DNA of 64,000 nt from assembly GCA_024305405.1 (NCBI GenBank), contig JAKNDB010000068.1, positions 3,720,501-3,784,500 on the forward strand. The letters run 5' to 3'. Made by a program: the position numbers and the translations under genes. The DNA comes from Dirofilaria immitis (lineage: Eukaryota > Nematoda > Chromadorea > Rhabditida > Onchocercidae). The notes under the pieces are model-generated. The model saw nothing but the letters and a program-made list of their open reading frames with translations. It had not been told where the DNA came from and ran no database searches. Each line of letters opens with the position of its first letter. Positions within the stretch are counted from its first letter, which is position 1. Positions 36,301 to 49,242 of the stretch are shown here, piece after piece.

Positions 36301-39300
36301 ATTTCGTACAATCTTTTCTAAATTTGCAGTTGGTTCCCAATTCTACAGAACCAAAACGATTGATAATGATCTGAATCCAGTTTGGAATGAATATTTTGAA
36401 TTTGTTGTTGATCAAGCTAATGGACAGAAATTGCGTATTGAATTATTTGATTATGATAAAACGAGTAATGATGAAGAATTAGGAAGATTGGCAATTGATC
36501 TAGTTAATATTAAAGCAAAAAGGAATCTTGATGATTGGTTTCCATTAGATGCATGCAAACATGGCGATATACACATCCAGGTACTATTTGTTTCAAAAAT
36601 TATGGATAAGTTTTCTTAACTATTAACAATTTGTTGACTGATATTTTGATGAACTAGTGATGAATTTTCAATAGCTGAGTCTCATTTTGCATTTTTTTAA
36701 ATATATTTTGTTTTTTTAAACCAACAGGAAATTCTTTTTCCATATTCACAGTAGAAGAATGAAGCATTCCAAGAATAGATTTACTATTGGAAAAGTGACG
36801 CAAGATAATCGGGATTAAGAATTTTTTAAAATTTTCCTTTGAATTCGCTCCTATCTCCTCAATATATCGCGATCCTGATTATAGCAGAAATTCATTTCTT
36901 TACAGTATGTTTCAATTTAGGATGCATTTAATCTATTTATTCTGATCGGCATGAATATTTCCGAAATAATGTTAAAATAGGGTATGCATTTGTTTCAGGT
37001 ACTAATTGGATCAGTTGTAACGATTATTTCGATAAAAATTTAATTTTCTTATAGGCTGCTTGGATGAATTTATCATCTTCATCTCAAGACTTTTCTTATC
37101 AAGAATATGGAACTTCTTGGTTTAAAACTAATAAACCAGTACATTCTGCTTTACTTATGATCTTTATTGATAGTGTATCCGATTTGCCAGTAAGTTTATA
37201 ATTCGCATATGATGAAGAAGATATAATAAAATTCTTGTTCATTAGAGTCAGTGCGTATATTAGAATTGAAAAATGGATGAAGAAATGATATCTCATTTGC
37301 ATATATTGCTTATAGAGTGTAAACGGTTTTAATTATGTCCCATCCTTTTTAGAATGTTTGTGTTGTTAAGATTCTGAGGAGCCAAATAGTTAAATTTTTT
37401 CCAATTTCAGTAATGAATAAATGAAATCAAATAGTTTGACTAATGAGTTGTCTTCGAGAAATGATGCAGGATAATATTATTTGATCGTGATTATTCGGAT
37501 GAACAGGAAATATCTTAAAATAATAACAAAACTTTTTTATTTTGCTTAAGTTATAACTTATCTAATTCTTGCACCTTAGCATAACCAATACCGTTTATAT
37601 ACGTTTCACATTTGATTTTTTAGTATCCAAAAGCAAAATTGGAACCATCGCCGTATATTTTGGTAAGCCTTGGCAAAGATTTCCAGCAAACACCGACAAA
37701 AATAAGAACTGTTAATCCACTATTCCAAAGCAAGATTCTGTTTTTGTTCGTCATCCTGAAGGACAAGAAGTGAAATTCGAGGTGTGTTCTGATTTATACT
37801 CGTTAGTTAATAATTCTATTTAATAGTATTTCCTATTCTTAAAAATCTAAATGAATTGGTTATATTATCAATATTCATTTTCCCACACGTATTTCTGCAT
37901 ACTGTTTTGTCGAAATGTTGTCGTGAAAAAGTATTCAGATGTTTTCGAAATAAGAACTTAGCTAGATGAAGAAAACAGGAAGGATGGTACAGTGCCTATT
38001 TTCAGCACATGAAGAGGTTTATGAAGCTAAACGCTAGTTTATACCATGAAATCGTTTTTAATTTCCATTATCCCTTAACAATATTTATGTAAAATGATTT
38101 ATGCTGAAACATTTAAGGCTATTGATCATACTACAAAACGTTGCATTGGTGAATTGATTTTGCCGTTGAAGATGATTTTGCGGGAACCAAATTTGGAATT
38201 TTTGAACAGACCTTTCCACTAACACAAGGAATTCATCAGAGTTCAATGGTTATTACAGCACGCATCAGGGTGAATTGTTTAGGGTGAAAAAGTTTCAGTA
38301 TAGATATGGCATTGTTGTATTAGACGCGGTTGATTTACTTTTTATAATTTTTATTTTTTTAGAAGTACTGGGAGATTACTGTATAACAAATCAAAGTATC
38401 AGATATCATAATTCTCCAAGAAACTGCTGATATTTAATTCTAATGAAACAATCAGAACGAACATTTTACACTTCATTCAGAATGTTGTGAAGTCTAGTAT
38501 ACCATTAATTGATAAATATTTTGTTCTCAACTTTTGGAACCTCCAAAAATCTTTAATATTCTGTCTAGGGTTATCATATTTGGATTATGGCTTTCATTCA
38601 TTGTTTTTATAGGCTTTGGTTACCGAAAAACAAAAAGAAAATTCTGTTTTAAATGATACCAAAGAAGCAATTTATGGTAATGGTGAGATTTTAAATAAAT
38701 TATCGAAAATAGATCTTTTCTTCGTCATACATTTTCCCTTTTTTTTGGTGTATTTTCATAGTTGGTCGAGAGTGACTTTTTCGTAATTATTCTTAACATT
38801 TAAATTTGGTAGATCATGAAGTCTTATTACTTCATTTGTTCGTTCGTCGTATTCTCTCTCGATGAAGAAAACTATGGTTTGAAGTTTTTCTTTTCTCTAT
38901 ATATAATAGGATTGTAATTTTTATTTTCTATACTCTAGTAAGATTGGGAAATTCTGTAGAATGATTACTAAATATTGAAAATTATAGTATGTTTTATAAA
39001 TGAATAATCGATGTTATACTGGGAGTTAGTCCATTTCTTTGTAATCAATGAACTTAGCATATTATCATCCAAGAAATATGATAGTATAATTTGGACCATC
39101 TTTTTTAGAAGTTTTCATTGAAAGAGCTGAAAAATTAATAACAGCTAATGACAATAGTAAGCGAAATCGAAATTCGGCAGATCATACGATGAATCTTCAA
39201 AAACTGAATGAGGCAGAAGTTGGCGGAAAAGCATTGATGTTGGACTCAAAATTACCGATCATCGAAGAGATGAGAACAAGAAGGAATAGCAATGAATCAG

Positions 39301-40879
39301 CTATAAGTATATGTAGACGTCGTCGTACTTTTGGTGAAAGATTATTTTCAGCGAAGCATACTCAAAGCAAAGAAAAGCCGTATGTTTTTGAGATATATTT
39401 TATCAGTGTGCTAGAGGATGAGATTATTCAGATAACATTGAAATGATAACGATATAAATCACCACCCACACCACTGGTGAGAGGAACTTTGATTCCTATT
39501 TCTAATTTTTATATTTTTTTCAGCGCTCGTCAAAGTGGTCGTTTACAGTTTGGTCTTCAGCACCTAAAAGGATTAAACAAGATGATAGTTCGGATCATAC
39601 GTTTAACGTATGCTTTATTTAACTTCAGATAATTTTAAATAATTTTTATCATTGTAAATTTTCTAATCAAATAATTTAAACAATTCTTGTATGTGAAAGA
39701 CCATCTTTAAAATCTGTTGTGTCGACTTCGATGCTCAATGCTATCGAGACTTCATGCTTGTATATTTATTACAGTTTTCTCTAATTTAAAATAGTTTGCA
39801 AAGATTTTGCACTTTATTATTAATTGAAGTATTAGATGGTAGTTTTAACTACAATATTCTGTCGACGAAAACTACTGATACTATTTTTTCTGATTTCCTA
39901 TATTCGTTTCTTTACCAACTATAATGCTATTGATTATTGGCCGGGATTTGATATGATACGTTCCGGCTTGTTCGAAAATTTTAAAAGTCTCGATCGAACA
40001 AAAAAATGGATTTTTATCGTCCTACTCCAAACTACCCTGCATGTACTGACTGGAGTTGTAATTCTTTTAGCTTTCATTTACATATGTAATTCTAATATTG
40101 CAGAGAATTATATCCACTTGATAGTCAGGGTTCTGCAGATCCATATATAACTGTACGTTTGACACCTATAGACAACATGCATGGTGGCGAGAAACGAAAA
40201 CATCGATTATTAGGAATTCTCTCGATCCAATTTTCGATAATCAGTTAGTTTCATCAGTGATCAGCAATCAATGATATTAAAGCATTCTCTCCTAGAAATT
40301 TGTAATTGATATAATCGAATATTTTTTTTTGAATTCACTTTTCTAGTAAACATCGGCTTTTTAAACCTTTCATCACCACCTCGATGCATAAAACAATCTA
40401 TTCGGACAAAATGTTTGACATGCTTAGTTTGAGATGCCAAGCCTCTCAGTCATTATATGCCGGGATATTGGGAAGCCTTTCCTTCATCATGCATGATAGA
40501 ATCTGATTTCATTCGATTTTTATTACTACATACCGCAATATTCTGTGTTTTTTGATATTAAATTTTCAGATTCGAATTTGATCTGCACTTTAGCGATATC
40601 AAGAATCATATGCTTATTTTCACTGTAAAAGACGCTACCAATTACGGACCCTTTACCAAAGCTCCTATACTTGGAGTGGTTCGTTTAATCGTGGAATTTT
40701 TAAAACCTTCGTCCCTACCAAACATTTTTCAGAATTCTTTGTTATAGCAAGTCTCTTCAAAAAGTAAATCTAACATGAAATTATGTTCTTCCGATTTTTT
40801 TCAGGTACAAGTAAAGTTGGATAGCGTGGAAATAACAGAAGAGTTCTCGAGCTTTTGGTATGATCTCAAATATAATTGA
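33320..40879 (+). CDS. esyt-2: Extended synaptotagmin (SMP + three C2 domains)
   Basis: Tethers the ER to the plasma membrane and moves lipids between them. Eighteen exons: 33320-33372, 34184-34327, 34492-34569, 34825-34986, 35214-35333, 35456-35544, 35654-35747, 35882-36071, 36330-36580, 37055-37189, 37624-37781, 38118-38269, 38613-38682, 39109-39379, 39524-39607, 40104-40243, 40570-40678, 40805-40879; about 792 residues. Order: hydrophobic hairpin (SFGWILILVALHG), LPAWVQFPDTERVEWLNK, SMP domain (LWPYITEYSKRF to EFVELPGLLNAIRAII), C2A (SDPYCEIQVGSQFYRTK, LNPVWNEYFEF), C2B (SALLMIFIDSVSDLP), a basic linker with RRRRTFGERLF, and C2C (GSADPYITVRLTP, NSLDPIFDN). One base is missing at 34210-34214, 37727-37729, 38199-38203 and 40197-40200. 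The short first exon is the least certain. Confidence 0.9.
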
Positions 40880-41823
40880 TTATCGAACTGCACTTCGTAT
40901 CCCACGTATCTCAGCGCTCCCACATCGCGCGACATTGTGCAATTACATCGTGATCTGTGTTTTGCATTTAATTTCATTCATTTTCTAGATTAGTTGTTAC
41001 TTCATATTTTCTTTTTTGCTACAAATGACTTTTAGATCATATCTATTCAGTTTATGTTCTTAGTAATGTTGATTAATGCATTGCTTTTGATATTGCTAAC
41101 GTAGTAACACAGCAAGCTAATTCCGAATTTCTTGTTTTTATTCAAAAAAATCTGCTCCTTTCAAAGCGATATATGTATTGCCTTTGCATATTTAATGAGC
41201 GATTAATTTATACGAGTTCGTTTTTAAGCTTATTAATGTAATCATTGTTCTAGTAAGTGTCCTGCTCGCTTTTATGAGTGCAAAGATTTCCCGCTATACT
41301 AGAATGTTAATCGAACTTATTGACGAAGCACAATATATCATTGATGTACTTCATCAAAAGATGGTTAGCACTATCCATGCGCCCATGCATAATACTTTCT
41401 TTTTAGGTATTTATTTCCTTCAGAAAGTCTTATCAAATCTTTATATTCACTTCCATAAAAATTTTCCAGTGATTTTTATGAATGCCTTGTGGAGCTTTCT
41501 GATATTTTATATTTTGTCTGAATAGCCTTACGTTTATTTTTTATTATTTATTTTTATTTCAACTTTATTGAATATCTTCTCGTTTATTTGCATCTTTTTT
41601 ACTAATTAAGCTGCAATGGATTCGAATAAAGATGTTACACTTCGATAAGCCGAGCATATCCTGGAGATATCAGATTTAGTTTTCTATGATGCAAAAGTGA
41701 AAAGTCCATTTTCACCATGAAAGCAAAGCTTTGCCAGCAGAAAATATTCCATTAGATAGCTCTAATTTTAAACTATTTCTTCATCCTTGAAATACAGTTC
41801 AATCAACAAGAGTTTTGCTAAAA
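40880..41823. other. Convergent 3' flanks
   Basis: Space between the 3' ends of E-Syt (plus) and the methyltransferase (minus). The open fr ame at 41274-41525 shows no known motif. No gene supported. Confidence 0.5.
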
Positions 41824-43598
41824 CTACACTCTTCGAAATATTACGCATGTCGTTGTTGAACCACTTCGACCACCAAATTCAATAATATTTCTAGATGGGA
41901 TCTCTTCGGAAAATTCGAGTTCTTCACTGCTAAAGTGGCTTTCCAGTTCATTTCTGTAATTTAAATTTTTTATAATTAGGAAATGTTTCACTGTTCCAAA
42001 GAATTAAGCCATATGCAGAATTGACATCAACCTTAAGATCAAAGATTTTTCTTTATGGAGAGTATATATATTACATAAATATTCTGAGTCCACTAATCTA
42101 GGGACCCAGATAAGAATATAAAGTTTTATTAAGAAAGCTATTCACTTAATAAGTAATCATAAATGGAAAAAATAAATAAAATAATGGTGCAATACCTCGA
42201 GTAGTTACATGAGCAAATAATAAAAAACCCAAAAGGTCTCAAAGTTCTGCAAATATTCGTTTTGTACTTCCTTAAACGACAGTCACGATCGACTGATAGT
42301 GACAGCGCATCCCATGTGCCCTTATCAAGGACAGCATCAAATTTCCCAAATTAATGTTTTCATTCAATAAGTCGACAACCTAGAAATTGATTATCCATTA
42401 AAACTCTAGAACCAAAAATGTTTTATTAATTAGATTATGAATAAAGACTAACAATTACCCGGAAATCAATTTGGTCGGTACTGTTTTCCAAGCATTTTCT
42501 TTCTGCAAGTTTTCTGGCAAGCAGTATTGCTTCTTCAGAATAATCAACACCACATAAATGAGAATAACCTTCTTGTCGCTGAAATAAAAGAAATCAAGAA
42601 TAACTATATGAAATCCATTTCTGTTACCAACTATGTTAAAATCCTCCATACTTCTAGTCAGTTTAGATAATACAGATATGATAATTATGAAACGAGTAAC
42701 ATAAAAAGAATGATAATTCAACCAGTAACTGTATTTTTGCCACTAAAAATGAAGAACTTTAATTTTGGACACATAAAAATGAGAAGGAAGAAGTAAGAGA
42801 CAAATTTAAAAAAACACTGGCACGAGGTCTGAATAAGGAGAAAAATATTGTATAAATGATCAGACGCCGATGTATACAGTTGGGATTAATTATCACTAAT
42901 TCAATAGTGCCAGCTGTATATATACTGCGAAATAAAATATGCAGTCGAAACCACAGCTTCGATTATTTAGTTCAATTCACAACATAGGTTTAATATACTT
43001 TAATAACATTTTATTTCAGTGTAAAGCTTTTCTGAAAAGAAGTGATATGCAGCATAAGTTTTTTTGAAAGGGTATGATTAATGACAAAAATCTGTTTCAG
43101 TTGTAGCTTCGAAAGATAAATATTCGAAAGAGAAGTTAATTATTGATTTTTTCTTTGAATCAAATCAATTCAGAGAAGACCCTATAACAGACAAATAATC
43201 TTATTTGACAAATATTATTCTAAAGACATGGCTAAAATAATAATATTTTAAGAAAGAAGCCCTGATAATGTATTTTTCGATTTCGTTATTTCTATCAAAG
43301 AAAACTGCTTGATCTTTCTGAAATCCAGTATTATCACATACCCTAACTGTAACTGTAACAGCGACAACACTACACATACCAGCGCTCTCAACAATGAACC
43401 ATTGCCACAACCAAAATCAATCAATTTACATGATTTTGATAATTGTTCATTTCCAATAACATACTTCACCATACGATTTTCAGCGACACGTCCAAACCAT
43501 ATTTCACCTTCATCTCCAAATTCTTCGAAATTTTTCAGCTCTTTTTCATAATGTTCAATCCAACTGTAACAATACTTTAATTCTAATTTATTATTCAT
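41824..43598 (-). CDS. EEF1AKMT2: EEF1A lysine methyltransferase 2 (METTL10/EFM4 type)
   Basis: SAM-dependent methyltransferase of the family that methylates elongation factor 1A on lysine. Four exons: 43598-43380, 42578-42459, 42379-42196, 41953-41824; about 217 residues. Landmarks in order: [23 protein letters not shown], where the family signature is GD.GEIWFG; SAM-binding motif [32 protein letters not shown]; the catalytic-loop [23 protein letters not shown]; and the C-terminal [15 protein letters not shown], matching the family FGGRSGNSV end. Exon 3 needs one extra base in the run at 42342-42344. The start is uncertain: a TTACAG acceptor lies just before the codon for Trp in [10 protein letters not shown], so a separate first exon may replace the [11 protein letters not shown] lead. 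Confidence 0.87.
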
Positions 43599-45021
43599 TT
43601 ATCCACATTTAGGAAAATTTTCCTTCTAGTTGAAGCTAACTTTTGAAATGGCATCAAACATTTTATATTAAAAAGTATGAAGAAATGATTATTAACTATC
43701 AAATGCATAAAATGTAATGATATTACTTCGATCAAAATCTCTCAATAATTTCTTTAAAAAATTAAGCTAAATAAATGCAAAAAAAAGAACATTTTAAATC
43801 TCACTATTCTTTATTAGCAAGTTTGGAGCAAATTATTTCATTCTCTATCACATTCGCGGAACATTCATCTATCATTTTTTTCCTCTAAAATATATATACT
43901 GATAAAGTTAATAGCCAACCAATAAAAATATGTCTGTGAAACGTTACAAAAACACGTAAAGAGCCAAATTTCTACATAAAACGCTAAATGCAATATGCAA
44001 ATATTGACAAATGTGTTAGTAAATACTGTGCGATAAGAGCTAATAACAGCTAAGAATATTCTTCATTTTTGGCTTCATCTTACTAATCCAAAAATTTTAG
44101 ACTACACCTACGAAAAATTAAATACAGAAATAACTTTGGAATAACAAACAATGTCATCATTACCTACACAAAGACCGAAACTCTTGCGTAAGTTAAAGTA
44201 AACACGCAAGCCTACGTGAAGACACCACGTGGTGAAATAGCTCCAGCGTGCAAACTGTTGGCAATTCGACACCGTCATACAATGCCCTACGTGTCCCTTC
44301 TATTTCTATATCTTCAGCTCACATATCGTTGTCACTTTTTATTGTATCTATACCTATCTAGTGCTATTTCTCGAATACCATTACTCTTTATCTATACATT
44401 TGTTCAATATTTACAAAATTTGAATCTGAGTGATTGCTGATTTGATGTCCCTATGGAGTGGTATGTATTGAGGTGAAGTTTTCATGACCTCTCGGAATTT
44501 TGAGAGGTCAAAAGTTTTTGACAAATTCTACTTGTTTGTCACAATTATGCGTGATATATCCAAAAATAAGAAAAGTTAACATAAACGAAGAGAAATTTTA
44601 GAAATTAAAATTCATTCAAACAAAATTCATTCACCCTTAATAGATAACATTTAAAAATTATTCAGTCATGCTATTCAATTTTTTTTGGCCAGAATTACAA
44701 GAGGATGTAAGATGAATTTGGTAATTTGTATCTAGCAATGTAAGAAAATAAAAATTTGACAGGTTTCAAATTTTTGACATTTGACCTTTCAATGATGTTG
44801 TTCAATGAGATGGTAAATATTTTGACTTTTGGGATGAGAAGTAAAGGAAGGTATAATTTGATGATTTAGGCTTCTTAAATCAAGAATAATGAGGGAGAAG
44901 TTAGAAGTTAAGATATTTTCGTTTCATCAATATTGTTACCTAAATTTTTATTAAAATAATTATGTAATTTTGATTTAGAAAGTGCACAATTGAACACTTC
45001 AAAAATTTTTGCCATTTTTCT
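43599..45021. other. Intergenic between two minus-strand genes
   Basis: Should hold the methyltransferase promoter and the MSP gene's 3' UTR. No exon, RNA gene or repeat stands out. Confidence 0.45.
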
Positions 45022-47671
45022 TCATTTTACTAACAACGGAATTATAAAAGTTTGGTAAGCAATTGGTTTCTTGAACAATGGTGGAGCATCCACTTCACCT
45101 GCTGCAGCCTGAAATTCATTTCAATTAATTCATTTCATTTAAAAGGAAATAGCGTAATTAAATTAATTAAAATAAATGCAAACAATAATAGTATGTATTA
45201 TTTATGAAGTATTGTTAAGCATTGATAATTGAGAATTTACAATATATTTCCTATTATAAAATCTTTTTCATTCAATTTCGATATGAATTTTCATTTAATT
45301 CAAATTCTATTTTAAAGGAATAAATTAAAATGAAAATGGTATAGAATATGCTTAGACAAAACCAATTTATATTCTAATATATAAAAGTTTATTATTTCAA
45401 TATAAAATTTTTGAAAATTTCATGATAATGTTATGAGTATTTTCTTTAAAGTAATTCAACATACCGGTGTATGTATGAGTACAAGTTTGTCAATTTTTGG
45501 ATTGCCAGGATGTCTCGTCACCTCGATAATCTGTTGTGTGCCTGGTTCCACGAATGAAAATACTGGATTCACTCGATATAAAAGTTATCCGAACATTTTA
45601 TCTGTAATAAAATGTTTTATTCTTTTTCTGAAAAGTTGAGAAAAAGTTTCTTTTTTTTCGTGAAATAAATGAAAAATTCTAATCGAATTAACTTATTCTT
45701 TGTTATAGAACTATCCAGGTAACCTAAATATCCAATTGGTCATTCATCCAAAGGGAATTTAGCTTTTGTGAATAAGCTAATAGAAAGATGAATATATAAA
45801 AATGGTACTTTAAGAGCCTGTCGTTCGGTGGTACCATTCTTGGTGATAAACTGTACTAAACCACCAGCCGCTGTGAATTCGAGTTCTTTTGGTTCATAGG
45901 TCACTTCCTTTTTCTCCTCTTCCTTCTTGTCTTCTTCTTTTTCTCCTCTTCCTTCTTTTCCTCTCCTTTTTTCTCCTGCTCCTTTTTTTCCTCTCCTTTC
46001 TTTCCCTCCTCCTTCCTTCCCTCCTCTTTTTTCTCTTTCTCCTCCTTCTCCTCTTCCTTTCTCTCCCTTCCTTCTTTTCCTCTTCCTTTTTCTCTCTTCC
46101 TTCTTGTCTTCTTCTTTTTCTCCTCCTCCCTCTTTTCCTCTTCTTTTTCTCCTCCTCTCTTTTTCCTCTTCTTTTTCTCCTCTTCCTTCTTTTCTTCCTC
46201 CTTTTCTCCTCGCCCTTCTTTTCCTCTTCTTTTTCCCTTCCTCCTCCCTTTCTCCTTCTATTTTCTCCTCCTCTTTCCCTTCTTCTTCTTTTCTTCCTTC
46301 TCCCCTTTTCTCTCCACCCCTTTTCTTTCTTCCTCCTTTTTTCATCTTTTTCCCTTCCTTCTTTTCACTGTCTTTCTGTTCCTCTCCTTCTTTCTCGCTT
46401 GCTCTTTTTCTTCTTTTCTTTTATCCTTTTAATTTCATCGTACTTGTCTTTCTTCTCCTCGATTATCTTCTTTTCTTCTATTTTTGAACTCTTTTTACTT
46501 CTTTTTTTTCTAGCAGTACTACTATCTTTACCAGTCTCACTCTTCTTTTCATCATATTTCTTGTCTTTCTTTTCTAGTTTTTTACGGTCTTTTTCGATTT
46601 CTGAAAACGCCTACTTACGTGAATACGTACGTGAATATATAAGAAATATGGCGAGAATTATAAATGGCCGAAGGTGTTGTTTAAAATAAGTCTAAATTGA
46701 ATTTCAATTTACATTTTTAAATTTTCAAACCTTAATAAAAGAAAAAAAGTCATACATCTTTCTTTCTCTTTTCCTTTTTAATTTATCCATCTTCTCTTTC
46801 TCTTTTTAATTTATCCATCTTCTCTTTCTCTTTATCTTCTTCTTTTCCTTTCTAAAAGAAAATTTTTCTGTCTTTTTTCCAATATATTTCTCGAATATAT
46901 TTTCTCGAAATGCTTATTTTTGTCATTATAATATGAAATGATAATGAATAATTGATTACCTCAGAAATTTTCTTCATTTCTTTCTTATCATCCCTTTTTC
47001 TTTATCTTTTTCCGGTTTATCTGTCTTTTCACCTTTGCTCTTACTTTTCAGATCAGGTTCAGGTGTTTGGGCTGGACCAGTTTTCTTATCATTTTCATGC
47101 TCTTTTTCTTACTTCCTGATTTCTCCGATTTCTTTGAACCATTCTTTTCTCCTTTTTAACCTAAAATAAATTGATATAAGGCATGAATGGAAATAGCTAA
47201 TTTGTATCAAATTGACAAATATTTTATCGTTATCATATTCAAGAAAAATTATCCTTATCAATAAGATTACTTGAAAACTTTGGTATAATAAAATTTGCTA
47301 AAAATATGTTCGTTATATTAATAAATTTACCATCATTTTTAATTCTTAGATTATGAAAATTTCATATTTCAATAAATTGGCTTTTTCTAATTTTTTCAAA
47401 ATATTAGTCAAGCATGATATTTGTTGGTGCTTTTGTTAAACTTTTATTCAATTCCAGATTGATTGTTTCTTTTTTTTGATCGAAGAATCCATGAATCTAA
47501 GCTACATAAAAATTGTAAGGATATTTTATCTTTGTCATTTTAATAATCTCTCATCTATTCACTTAATGATCAAAAAAATCAATTAATATTTTAGCATCAT
47601 ATATTTTATCATGTATCACGACGAATAACCTTTTTAGACTTATTTTCTTCCTTTTCTTTGTTACTTAACAT
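45022..47671 (-). CDS. MSP-domain protein with long Lys/Glu-rich arm
   Basis: Six exons: 47671-47630, 47160-46960, 46851-46756, 46600-45809, 45601-45465, 45108-45022; roughly 450 residues. The last third is a small MSP (major sperm protein) domain of the nematode SSP type: VTYEPKELEFTAAGG, then IKCSDNFLYRVNPVFSFVEP, then IIEVTRHPGNPKIDKLVLIH, ending in IPLLVK. Everything before it is Lys/Glu/Arg-rich low complexity, starting MLSNKEKEENKSKK and including DKKTGPAQTPEPDLKSKSKG. MSP domains act in sperm motility filaments and in VAP-like binding; the charged arm may form a coiled coil or rod. One base is missing at 45580-45583, and several A-run shifts occur in exons 2 to 4, so the arm sequence is approximate. 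The MSP part is certain enough; the extent of the arm is less so. Confidence 0.75.
45900..46490. repeat. Polypyrimidine (CTT/TCC) tract, coding on minus strand
   Basis: About 600 bases almost wholly of C and T on this strand, purine on the other. It encodes the Lys/Glu/Arg/Gly arm of the MSP-domain gene. The plus-strand open frames through it are by-products of its composition. Confidence 0.95.
46775..46830. repeat. 28-bp perfect tandem duplication in MSP exon 3
   Basis: Two identical 28-base units (46775-46802 and 46803-46830) beginning TTTTTAATTTATCCATCTTC. As 28 is not a multiple of three, the second copy shifts the reading frame unless other indels compensate. Confidence 0.9.
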
Positions 47672-49242
47672 TTTTCTTTGTTCCTTCAAAATAAATCAAA
47701 AAAAAGAATAAGAGTTCAATCTTAAATTAATTTCATCAATCAATAATCATTTAACATATATATTAAATGTCTTAATAGCAACTTTAGATATAAATTATTT
47801 TTTTAAATTAATTTTTCAATTTTCTTCATCTATTCAAAAAAGAAGAGTTTTTAATAAAGAAAAGGAAAATTTTACCATTTTTTTACTTTCACATAATACA
47901 ATCAAATAGATCAAGATAATAAATGTTTTAATCAAGCCAACCATAATAGTTATAATAATCCACATTTTCATATAATAGTTTTATTACTACAAAATTTTCT
48001 ATTTTTACAACTATAATTTTTTTCTTGTTTATTTAAGTTTAAAATCCAATTCCTATTAATATTTTATATGCATTAGTTCTCGAGAATATATATCGCTCTA
48101 TGTTTTATCCAGTAGGAATATATATATATCACTACACTTCATTTAAGCCTAGCTTGTTTTTTTTAGACAAGATGTTGTAGAATTAGTAGGTTTATTTCTA
48201 TATACGATATTAGAAAATATATTGAAATATGAATGGCACTAAAAGAAACATAAATTACGTTAGGGAAATATGTATCACGTCAGGAAACATTATTGAAATA
48301 TGAATGATAATAGAAATGAATAACCGACCAGAGGAATTTCAAAATGTACAATGATAATAATAGTTTATTGATATCTATTTTATTATATTATTGATAATTG
48401 TTATTTCAATTATTGATATACTTCCGATAATTTGTTTTCTTTCTAATACTGTTAATTCCTTTCTATTAATTAAATATTAATTATATGCAAACTAAAATGC
48501 TTAGGTAGTCAAAAGCTTAGCTTGAGTGGTTTATATTAGATTAGGAAACACTTGGCTTAGATTTTATTATCATTATTTTGGTCGCATAGCCTATAATTCC
48601 CTGATAGATCAAATCCTTCTCTAATTCATAGTCCCGCAAAAATTGTCCGAAACGTAATGTTGCATAAAACTATGTATCGCTGCATAGATACGCTGTGCAG
48701 CTATTACATCTCTTTGTGTAACTTTCACCTAATTATGAGATGTTGAGGATTGGTAGTTTGGATGGGTAGGTTTGTCAATGAGGCATTAGTGGTAAGGGTG
48801 ATAGCGCTTATCATTGGTATTTCTAATTCTTTTATGCAATAAATGTAGATGTCACTATTGCTATTTACTATATTCATAGTGAATTATATGATTTATTAGA
48901 AAAAATAAGAGAAATTCCGAGAACAAATTAGAGATTATAAAATGTCTTACTATGCTACATTGATTACTTCAAGATAATAATTGTAGAGGAATGATAATAT
49001 AAATTTCAAAGTCTCTGATAACTCTGTTTAATTTATTCGTTATGACTGGATTTATTCACTTTTTTAGGCTTCTTGTTTTCTTCTCTAATTTGTTCTCGGA
49101 ATTTGTCTTATTTTTTCTAATAAATCATACAATTCATTATGAATATAGTAAAATCTGGTGCTGTTTCTTTACCGTTCATGTGGTATTTTCTTGATATAAT
49201 TGTATTGGATTTTTTTCAGGTTTTAAATTAAAGCCAGTGAAG
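47672..49242. other. Divergent promoter region, MSP gene and C1QBP
   Basis: About 1.6 kb between divergent genes. Apart from the inverted repeat at 48863-49152 I see no exon or RNA gene. Confidence 0.45.
48863..49152. repeat. Inverted repeat, 72-bp arms
   Basis: Arms 48863-48934 and 49081-49152 are near-perfect reverse complements (few mismatches), both running from TTTACTATATTCAT to AACAAATTAGAGA, with a loop of about 146 bp. It could be a MITE-like element or a structured RNA hairpin. There is no clear target-site duplication. Confidence 0.85.

Noticed and set aside
41274..41525. 83-residue plus-strand open frame
   Set aside because: Downstream of the E-Syt stop; no motif, no splice support.
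45889..46689. Long plus-strand open frames rich in Ser/Phe/Leu
   Set aside because: They are the complement of the purine-rich MSP-gene arm; a CT-only tract cannot contain stop codons. No homology or splice support.
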